Assembly (NCBI GenBank): GCA_019638185.1
Contig: JAHBUH010000005.1
Location: forward strand, 125,300 to 189,299
Origin: Leadbetterella sp.
Lineage (GTDB): Bacteria; Bacteroidota; Bacteroidia; Cytophagales; Spirosomataceae
Length of the DNA stretch: 64,000 nucleotides
Direction of reading: 5' to 3'
The position numbers and the translations under genes are program-made. The notes under the pieces were generated by a model, which saw only the letters and a program-made list of their open reading frames with translations, was not told where the DNA came from and did no database searches. Positions 46,519 through 54,200 of this stretch are shown here, piece by piece (positions within the stretch are counted from its first letter, which is position 1; each line of letters opens with the position of its first letter).

Positions 46519-47604
46519 TTACTTTCCCTCTAAAATTTTCAACAATCGTTCATTCAAATACAATTTTTCTTTACCGACTTTTACTGATTTCAAAAAGCTG
46601 TTTTCTTCTAATGCTATCAAATAATTTCCGACTGTTTTGGGGTTTCCGATATTTTCATCAATTAAGTGTTGGCGTTTGGTGTAAGGCAACCGAAACAAAA
46701 TTTCAACTAAATCTTTGGAATATATTTTTGGCAATTTTGTTTTTATTTCTTCTGCGGTTTTGTCTATGACTTTTGTGAATTTATTCAACCGTTCTAAACC
46801 TCTTGCAGAAGTTTCCTCAATCATATCTAACATATACAAAATGTAGTTTTCCCAATCGTTTTTTTCGGTTACACTACGCAAATTTTTGTAATAATCCACT
46901 TTGTTTTTAATGATGTATTCACTCAAATAAATGGCTGGTGTATCGAGTAAACCCGAAAGTTTGAGGTATAGCAATAATAAAATCCGTCCTGTTCTTCCGT
47001 TACCGTCTGCAAATGGGTGGATTGCCTCAAATTGGTAGTGCATTAACGCCATCTTTATCAATGGGTCAATAGTATCATCTTCATTGATGAACTTTTCCAA
47101 ATTTACCAATTTTTCACGAATAACGGCTTCGCCACTTGGTGGCGTATAAATTACTTCGCCTTTTGTGTTGCTCAAAGTTGTTCCGGGTGTAACCCGAATT
47201 GAAGCGGTGTTTTGTTTGATACATTGAACAATGCTTATGCAAAGGTTGGTTGTGATAAACGGCTTTTTCTTTAACTGTTCCAAACCGAACCAAAGAGCTT
47301 CTTTATAGCTCAATACTTCTTTGGTGGCTGAATTTTCAACTTTTTTGTCTGCAACCAACGATTTGTAAAGTTCATCATTGGTTGTGATGATATTTTCTAC
47401 TTCCGAACTTGCCTTTGCTTCTTGAAGATAAATCGTGTCTAAAAACAAAGTTGGATTGGGTAAATTCTTCAAAGTCCCGTTCAGTTGAGCCAATGCTCTA
47501 CCTGCCGAAATCGTTTTACGCAATATCTCTTTTGTTTCTACATCTGCGTTTGGCGGCAATAAAGGCAGGTCGTTGTATGGTATATTTTTATCAAATTTGC
47601 TCAT
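46519..47604 (-). CDS. Fic-family AMPylase, class II type, with C-terminal winged helix
   Basis: The 361-residue protein has the Fic catalytic loop HPFADGNGRTGR (about 195-206), complete for transfer of AMP or another nucleotide moiety to target proteins. An inhibitory motif SSEVEN (about 65-70) matches (S/T)xxxE(G/N) and lies N-terminal to the Fic core, so it should be self-inhibited (class II). The last about 75 residues look like a winged helix (YTKRQHLIDENIGNPKTVGNYLIALEE). The start ATG is at 47604; a TTG 9 nt upstream is possible. Its promoter region holds a repeat array. Confidence 0.9.
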   Translation of the reverse strand: MSKFDKNIPYNDLPLLPPNADVETKEILRKTISAGRALAQLNGTLKNLPNPTLFLDTIYLQEAKASSEVENIITTNDELYKSLVADKKVENSATKEVLSYKEALWFGLEQLKKKPFITTNLCISIVQCIKQNTASIRVTPGTTLSNTKGEVIYTPPSGEAVIREKLVNLEKFINEDDTIDPLIKMALMHYQFEAIHPFADGNGRTGRILLLLYLKLSGLLDTPAIYLSEYIIKNKVDYYKNLRSVTEKNDWENYILYMLDMIEETSARGLERLNKFTKVIDKTAEEIKTKLPKIYSKDLVEILFRLPYTKRQHLIDENIGNPKTVGNYLIALEENSFLKSVKVGKEKLYLNERLLKILEGK

Positions 47605-47622
47605 TTCGTTCAAGTGTAAGTT

Positions 47623-47703
47623 TTACTCTCGTTTTCGATACGAGGGTAAAAATATAAAAAAATTACTCTCGTTGTTTAAGTAGAGGTAAAAATTACTCTC
47701 GTT
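47623..47703. repeat. Repeat array upstream of the Fic gene
   Basis: TTACTCTCGTT occurs at 47623-47633, 47663-47673 and 47693-47703, that is, with starts 40 and 30 bp apart and so on one helix face. Inverted versions (GAGGGTAAAAAT at 47642, AGAGGTAAAAAT at 47682) alternate with them. The first direct copy and first inverted copy form a near-perfect 12-bp hairpin just before the Fic start. It looks like an operator array. Confidence 0.75.
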
Positions 47704-47800
47704 CGTTTTGGGCAGCAACAAAGTCTAACGGACGACTTGTTAATTCGGGAATGTTGATTTTAGAACTACCGTTCCGTCAGCCTTGTTGCTAACGGTTCAG

Positions 47801-47871
47801 GGCTTGGCGTTCGGGCGGGAAAGCCCGCAGGAACTTTCACGGTTGAACGTCAACCCGCCTGACGCCAAACC
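47801..47871. repeat. Long imperfect inverted repeat between Fic and GIY-YIG genes
   Basis: The left arm 47801-47819 (GGCTTGGCGTTCGGGCGGG) pairs with 47854-47871, with a few mismatches and one unpaired base. A nested GCGGG/CCCGC hairpin lies at 47815-47828. The surrounding 47,704-47,898 carries no gene. The shape recalls attC-type recombination sites, but the attC core sites could not be identified. Confidence 0.6.
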
Positions 47872-47898
47872 TTATTACCTGCTGTGTTTTTTCTGTCG

Positions 47899-48660
47899 TC
47901 ATAAGTTGTATCTTATTACTTGTGCAGCACCTCTCTGTTTCAAGTGAGCAACAGATTTGTTTATGTAGAGGTTTCTAATTTCGTCTGGTGCTACATTACC
48001 GTCAAAACCATAACCTGTTACTTCTACTTGGATTTTGATATTTTTTTCCTTGTCAATGGTCTTGTTCTTGGGTCTTTGTTTTGGATACCAATTTTTAACT
48101 TCAAAAACTTCAACGATTAGTCCTCTAAACTCACTCAAAACATATTTGATTTGAGGTAATCTCCATTCACTAATTAGCCAAGTTTCTTTTGTCGCTTGAT
48201 AAATTGGATTTGTTCCGTTACCACGTTTATATGTTTTGTTTATGTTAATTAACACACAATCAGCACTCATTTCATTTAGTGGTTGTGCATTGTAAAGTCT
48301 TATGATTTCTTCTGAAGTCATAAGACCTTTTTCTATGGAATTATGTCCACCAACTATGTTTGAAAGTAAAAGTCCGCAATAAGTCAATGTGTCAATTAAA
48401 GATGCTTCAATTTGAAATGCTTCGCTTTCCGAAAGACCGTGTCTAACAATAATGTGCTTTACGGTTTGTCCGCTTTGGACAATTTCTCTTATTTTGTCGT
48501 ATTTTGCACTTGAAGTGTCTATGTCTGTTAATGCACAAGCTAAATGATTGAATACTCTATTGTCAATACCCTTACCAATGTAAAAAGGTTTATTGTCTGT
48601 TGGGTCAAGCAACATATAAACGTAATACTTTAATTCTTGCCTTGATTTTTCGTCAAACAT
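47899..48660 (-). CDS. GIY-YIG nuclease-family protein
   Basis: The 253-residue protein has its GIY-YIG domain at the N-terminus: YVYML (13-17), FYIGKG (26-31), Arg35 and a catalytic Glu near residue 85 (FQIEASLID). The pattern VYMLLDPTDNKPFYIGKG is that of the LEM-3-like subgroup. The C-terminal 140 residues are not recognised. The gene is AT-rich and sits alone between the inverted repeat and the regulator promoter. It may cut DNA as part of a defence or mobile module. Confidence 0.8.
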   Translation of the reverse strand: MFDEKSRQELKYYVYMLLDPTDNKPFYIGKGIDNRVFNHLACALTDIDTSSAKYDKIREIVQSGQTVKHIIVRHGLSESEAFQIEASLIDTLTYCGLLLSNIVGGHNSIEKGLMTSEEIIRLYNAQPLNEMSADCVLININKTYKRGNGTNPIYQATKETWLISEWRLPQIKYVLSEFRGLIVEVFEVKNWYPKQRPKNKTIDKEKNIKIQVEVTGYGFDGNVAPDEIRNLYINKSVAHLKQRGAAQVIRYNL

Positions 48661-48798
48661 TGGATTAACTAATTTTCTTTTTTACTTACTCTGGTCGGTT
48701 TTCAGCTTCCCCGTTTTCTGCAAAAATCGTTTGTTTTTCTGTTACCCCATAGTATATTTACCTCCACCCCAAAAAAAATCTCTCACATAAATCCGTCA

Positions 48799-48829
48799 TT
48801 GAGCAGAACCTCCCTTCCCCTTATATTTG
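48799..48829 (+). promoter_or_regulatory. Promoter TTG-N20-TATATTTG for the NarL-type regulator
   Basis: The -33 TTG is at 48799-48801 and the -7 box at 48822-48829, spacing 20, ending 19 nt before the ATG at 48849. The same promoter exists in decayed form at 46373-46403. Confidence 0.7.
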
Positions 48830-48848
48830 TACGTTAAAAATCAATCGT

Positions 48849-49481
48849 ATGGCCCGGATCCGAGTGTCAGTGTATGAAGATAACGTCCAGCTGAGTGAAA
48901 CGCTGGGCTGGATCATTGAGTCCAGTGATGAGCTGGTGCTAACCGGCACGCATCTTCATCCGGTTCATGTAGCGGAAGAGGTGGCAATGGAGCTGCCTGA
49001 TGTGATCCTGATGGATATTGAGATGCCGCAGATGTCGGGCATAGAGGCTTTACGGGAGATTTCGGAGCGGGCGGCTTATATGCCCAAGGTGCTGATGTTT
49101 ACGGTGTTTGAAGATACGGAAAAGATTTTTGAGGCTATTAAAGCCGGGGCTGTGGGTTACCTGCTGAAGAGCACCTCCGGCGAAAAGATCATTGAGAGCA
49201 TCCTGGAAGTGGCCAAAGGCGGGGGTGCCATGAGCCCTTCTATTGCACTGAAGGTGCTCAGCTCCTTTCATGAACCCAAACAGAACCCCTACGGGCTTAC
49301 CGAACGCGAGGTGGAGGTACTGCGCCGGCTGGTGGAGGGCGACAGCTATAAGTTGATTGCCGCACACTTTGACCTCAGTATTAATACGGTGGAAAAGCAC
49401 ATTCTTCATATTTACCAGAAACTGCGGGTAAATTCTAAGGGGGAGGCTATTACGAAGGCCTACCGGGATAAACTTTTGTGA
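48849..49481 (+). CDS. NarL/FixJ-type response regulator
   Basis: The 210-residue protein has a receiver domain (1-122) with acidic pocket ED at 10-11, phospho-acceptor Asp56 in LMDIEMPQMSG and Lys in LLKST. A LuxR-type helix-turn-helix occupies about 145-205 (LTEREVEVLRRLVEGDSYKLIAAHFDLSINTVEKHI). No histidine kinase is adjacent, so it is an orphan within the window. It precedes, in the same direction, the surface-protein operon starting at 49555 and may control it. A 5' remnant of a paralogue lies at 46425. Confidence 0.92.
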   Translation: MARIRVSVYEDNVQLSETLGWIIESSDELVLTGTHLHPVHVAEEVAMELPDVILMDIEMPQMSGIEALREISERAAYMPKVLMFTVFEDTEKIFEAIKAGAVGYLLKSTSGEKIIESILEVAKGGGAMSPSIALKVLSSFHEPKQNPYGLTEREVEVLRRLVEGDSYKLIAAHFDLSINTVEKHILHIYQKLRVNSKGEAITKAYRDKLL

Positions 49482-49502
49482 CCCCATCACGGATTTCCGT
49501 AA

Positions 49503-49533
49503 TTGACGCACATACACAGGAAATCTAGCTTTG
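49503..49533 (+). promoter_or_regulatory. Promoter TTG-N20-TAGCTTTG for the surface operon
   Basis: The -33 TTG is at 49503-49505 and the -7 box at 49526-49533, spacing 20, ending 21 nt before the ATG at 49555. It is the only clear promoter for the five genes down to 61,623. Confidence 0.7.
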
Positions 49534-49554
49534 TGGAAGTAATTCCTCAAGGTG

Positions 49555-51219
49555 ATGCTAAAACGAATACTCCTTATATTATTTATCCCGGCGTGGGGTT
49601 TGGCCCAGGATCTGGAGACCCTGGGCAGCCAGAAACCGTTTACGGTAAACGGCTCGCTGGATGTGCGGGCCATCGGGTATTCGGTTAACGGTATTGCCGC
49701 CCGAAGAAGCCCGTTTATGTACATGATCAGCGGCAGCCCGGTATTCTCCGTGTACGGCATTTCTATTCCTTTGTATTTTACGTACAGTGAACAAGAGCGC
49801 TCTTTCCGCCAGCCTTTTAACCAGTTTGGCATGAGTCCTACCTATAAATGGGCTACCCTGCATGCCGGCTACCGGAACCTGACGTTTTCACCGTATACCC
49901 TGGCCGGGCATACCCTACTGGGAGCCGGTGCCGAACTGAACCCCGGCAAGCTGCGCCTGGGTTTTATGGTGGGCCGGCTAAACCGGGCCACCACTGTAGA
50001 TACCACCACAGGAATGGTACAGCCGTACAGCTTTTCCCGCCACGGTTATGCGGGGAAAATAGGGTTTGGTACAGACGATAACCATTTTGACCTGAGCTTC
50101 CTGAGTGCCAAGGACCGGGAAAAAGATTTTAAGGGCGACCTGGAAACCAGTGAGGTGCGGCCGGCGGCCAATACGGTGCTGGGCGGGGACCTGAAGCTGA
50201 CCTTTGCCGGCCGGTTTTTCATTTTTGCGGATGGCGGCATCAGTGTTTATACCGGCGACCGGTACTCTACCGTAGCGCTTTTTACAGACTCTGCCCGCAT
50301 CATCAAGACCATCAGCCGGCTGATGCCCCTGAACGGTACATCGGAATACTATATAGCCTATAGCGGTGGATTAGGCTATAAAGAGAAGAATTTTAGCCTG
50401 AAAGCGGCGTATCGCTATGTGGATCCGGAGTTTCGCTCCATGGGCGCCTACTATTTCCAGAATGATATCAAAAACCTGACGGTGTCACCCACGCTTAACG
50501 TGCTGAACGGCAAACTCCGCCTGATGGCCAGCATAGGGATCCAGGATGATAACACCAAAAAGCAAAAGCAGGCTACCACCCGCCGGGTGATAGGCCTCAC
50601 GAACCTGTCGTGGGATTTTAATGAGAAGCTAGGCCTGGATGCCTCCTATACTAACTTCTCGTCGAACTCCGAACCCGTGGTAGCCCTGGTGCAGAATAAA
50701 TACCTCCTGACCCAAACCACGGCTAATATTTCCATCAGCCCGCGCCTGGTTCTGGCTAATGCCCGGAATACCCAGATGATCCTGCTGTCGTATAATAACA
50801 GTAACCTGAAAGATGTGAACGAGGAAACCCAAATTCAGAATAACATTAACTCTACCGTGGCCCTGCTGAATTATAACATTACCCTGAACCAGTCGGGACT
50901 GACCCTGATGTCAGGCCTGAATTATACCATTAACAAAATAGCGGAAGGGGATATAGACAACAAGGGCTTTTCACTGGGCGCCTCCAAGGCCTTCCTTAAA
51001 AATAAACTGCAGGTGGGTACTAATAACTCCTATGTGTTAAGCACCCTGCCCCAGGGCAAAAGCAATGTGCTGAGCCTGGGCGGCACGGCCAGCTACCGGC
51101 CCCTGGCTAAACACCGGGTGAACCTGAGGGTCAACTCCCTGAAGTATACGTATGAAGAAGGAGCAGGAAACGGATTTTCGGAATTTACGGCTGAAGTAGG
51201 CTATAACCTGAGTTTTTAA
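49555..51219 (+). CDS. Outer-membrane beta-barrel protein, unknown family
   Basis: The protein has about 554 residues. A signal peptide (to GLAQ) is followed by alternating beta-strand patterns throughout and ends in EFTAEVGYNLSF, an aromatic terminal strand as recognised by BamA. It is therefore a large outer-membrane barrel. The family is not recognised. It is the first gene of the operon with the giant protein at 51233, 13 nt apart, and may serve as its export or anchoring pore; that is inference. The start ATG at 49555 is set by the promoter. Confidence 0.75.
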   Translation: MLKRILLILFIPAWGLAQDLETLGSQKPFTVNGSLDVRAIGYSVNGIAARRSPFMYMISGSPVFSVYGISIPLYFTYSEQERSFRQPFNQFGMSPTYKWATLHAGYRNLTFSPYTLAGHTLLGAGAELNPGKLRLGFMVGRLNRATTVDTTTGMVQPYSFSRHGYAGKIGFGTDDNHFDLSFLSAKDREKDFKGDLETSEVRPAANTVLGGDLKLTFAGRFFIFADGGISVYTGDRYSTVALFTDSARIIKTISRLMPLNGTSEYYIAYSGGLGYKEKNFSLKAAYRYVDPEFRSMGAYYFQNDIKNLTVSPTLNVLNGKLRLMASIGIQDDNTKKQKQATTRRVIGLTNLSWDFNEKLGLDASYTNFSSNSEPVVALVQNKYLLTQTTANISISPRLVLANARNTQMILLSYNNSNLKDVNEETQIQNNINSTVALLNYNITLNQSGLTLMSGLNYTINKIAEGDIDNKGFSLGASKAFLKNKLQVGTNNSYVLSTLPQGKSNVLSLGGTASYRPLAKHRVNLRVNSLKYTYEEGAGNGFSEFTAEVGYNLSF

Positions 51220-51232
51220 CGATTTACTGGCT

Positions 51233-54200
51233 ATGAAAAAAGGTCTGATATTTTTGATTTTTATGTTAGGGGTATGGGGCGCAGCCGCCCAGACCCTTTA
51301 CCCGGTTAGTGTGAGCCTTAACCTGGTGCCGCCGTATTCCACCCGGCTGAGCGACTACGCCAATAACCCCGGCAAAGTGCTCATTACCCTCAGGAATACC
51401 CAGGCGCGGGAGGTGACCGTTTACCTACGGGCTACCATCAGCGGGGATAACGGCATCATGGTCTTTACCAAACCCGACTTCCGGGCTGCCCGGGGTATCA
51501 CCCTACGGCCTAACGTGCCGTTTACCCTCACCGTGGGAGACCTCCAGGAGGTATTTGATATTAACCAGCTGACCACACGGGGCATCACCATGCAGGACAT
51601 TGAACGGAAAAACGGCCTGCCCGAAGGCATCTACCAGGTGTGTGTACGGGCCTATGACCTTAGCCGGCCTACCGAGGCGCTGTCGGCGGAGTCGCCGCTG
51701 GGCTGTACCACCATCCGGCTCACCAGTATAGAGCCGCCCATGCTGATCAAACCTTTTGAGAACGAAGAAGTCACTTCCGTTCAGCCCCAGAATATTATTT
51801 TCAGCTGGACCCTCCCGGCCGGAGCGCCTCCGGGGATCCGGTTCCGGTTAAAGCTGGTGGAGCTGTTAGACCCCAAACGTAACCCGAATGACGCCTTCCT
51901 GGCCGGAACCCAGCCGCCGTTTTTTGAGAAGGTGGTGACCGGGAATGTGTACGTGTATGGCCCGGCAGACCCGCCCCTGGCTGACGGCCGGAAATATGCC
52001 TGGGCCGTAACCGCCCTAGACGCTGAAGAGAGTGGAAGGAGGGAAGGAACGGCCTTCCGGAACGGCGGAAGAAGCGAGGTGCGGGCGTTTACCTACCAGC
52101 GCAAGAAAACGGCGGCCCTGGCGGATGTTCAGCCGAAAGGCCCGCCTTCCATTAAAAATACGCCAAAATTAGACCCGGAAATGGACATTACCCGGCTGCT
52201 GACCTCGGTCAGCGGGAAGCTGCTCTATGCCTACCCGGAAGACTATACCATGGCGGCACCCTCCATCGGAATCAAACAAAAGTACCGGACCCTGAGTAAA
52301 AGCAATTACTCCGCGAAGTCGCAGAAACGTCCGGGTGGCGGACTGTTCGAAAACCTGTACGAGTCGCCCGCCTACCTGAACCCCGTGCCTTCCGCATCAC
52401 CGGCTAAAAAAGTAAAGCTGACCCTGGTGATGGTATATGCCTTTAACGACGCCCTGGTGGTGGGAAAAGGGATGAAAATGGATGCCATCCCGGCAGGAAA
52501 TAACTGGAACTTTATCAATTCGGCATCTGGGGAGTTCACTGTAAATAACAAGAAAGTAGCCCTTAACACCATAAGAAAGGTGCTGGCTACCGGTTTCACT
52601 AACGATAACGGGGAGTTTAACCTGAGCTTTATGATGAGTGATACCTCCGCCCGGTTTGCCATGAAAAATACGTTTGGCAGCGGGGAGTTTAAGGGTAGTT
52701 ACGAGGGGGCTGTTAAGAAAACCTGTGTGCTGATTGTAGACAGCCCGTATTATTGCACGCCTTTTATCATGGTGGATGCCCGGCCCGGAGATCATATAGT
52801 GCTGCCTGAGCTGGTGAGCCTGGTGAAAAGCCAGGAGCTCACCCTCTCTGTACAGAACAATACTCAGGAAGGCCAGAAGGGGGGCAAGGGCGGTGGCCTG
52901 GAAAATATAAACCTGGAGCTCTTCCGCCTGAATCCCATGGAGGTGGACCTGCCCGGGCAGGAAGGCCAGAACCTGCCGGCATCGGCCATTCAGGCCCTGA
53001 AAATGGGTGATTTCTCTACCAAGTACCCGATTTCAAAAGTAGGCCGGGTGGTGGCGGTAGACCGTACCAATGCCCAGGGTAAGGTGACCGTGCCCCGGGT
53101 GATCCGGATCGACAGCCGGAAAAATGAATCCTTTATAGCCCATTCGTACAGCGATAAAAACGTGGGGGTGTACAATAAGTTTGACGGCATAAAGGTATTG
53201 GATGCCGTGAGCCTCCCGGAGGGGATCGTGCTGGATAACACTAACCCGGCATGGGACGTGACCCCGGAATTCAATAGTTTCTACAGGTACATCAGTACCT
53301 CAGCAGATATCATTATGTCCTCGAAAAACCCGGTGGTGAAGGGCAAGGTGGTAGAGAAAAACATGGGCCTGAAGGGCGTACAGGTGATATTAAAGGCCCA
53401 GGTAACTACTGTGACGGAAACCAGCAGCGGTTTCCTGGGCTGGCTTAAAGAACAGGTAGTAACCACCGAATGGAAACCCATAGACGCCCAGATCACGAAA
53501 GAAGACGGGTATTTTGAATTTAAGAACCTTAAACCGGGTGATTATCTCCTTGAGTTCTCAAAATCAGGGTATAAATCCATCCTGTTTCCTTCCGGAAGTA
53601 CTTCGTCTTCGCCGAAATACTTTAAACTGCAAAAAGGTGAACTGCTGCAAACCAACGAGATCTCTATGAGCCCGTCAGGAACTGTCACGGCCTGTGTATC
53701 CGATGAAGACGGGAACCGGGTGGTGGCGGATGTCAGGGTAGACGACGGCGCCTTTTATAAAACCCTGGAAAGCGGGATCATGAAAGGCTGCGTGGTGAAT
53801 ATGCCGGCACCAGGAGGAAACGGGAGAAAAATTAAAGTAAGCCCACGGGCCTCAGATAGTTATTACGACGAGGAATTTACCTGGAACATTAAAGAAGACG
53901 AGACCACGAATATTCCTGCGGGCGCCCTGGTGGTACTGCGGAGAAAACACCGGCTCCGGGTGCAGGTAAACGGCCGGCAGGGGAATGACGTGATGCCTCT
54001 GGAAGGGGCCAGCGTAACGGTGAAGGAGTATACGGCTGTTACGGATGCCAAGGGGATGGCTTTACTGCAATTTGAAAGCCCGGGAACCGAATTTGTAGTG
54101 AAGGTAAAACCGGTGGATAACTTTTCGCACTGGGAGAAGGAAATGACCATACCGGTGACTAAAAAGCCCCTGGAAAGAACTGTAGACCTGACTCCGGCGC

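Noticed and set aside
46519..47604. Fic gene as the toxin of a classic toxin-antitoxin pair
   Set aside because: No small antitoxin gene is adjacent and the inhibitory SxxxEN motif is inside the protein itself, which fits class II Fic.
47623..47703. CRISPR array
   Set aside because: Only three 11-bp units with inverted copies, spacers of 19-29 nt that are part of the repeat pattern, and no cas genes.
47801..47871. Firm call as an integron attC site
   Set aside because: The paired arms fit in shape only; the RYYYAAC and GTTRRRY core boxes could not be placed and no integrase is in the window.
46345..48849. Transposon with target-site duplication around the Fic/GIY-YIG segment
   Set aside because: The flanking homology is a diverged gene copy over more than 100 bp, not a short exact duplication, and no transposase or terminal inverted repeats were found.
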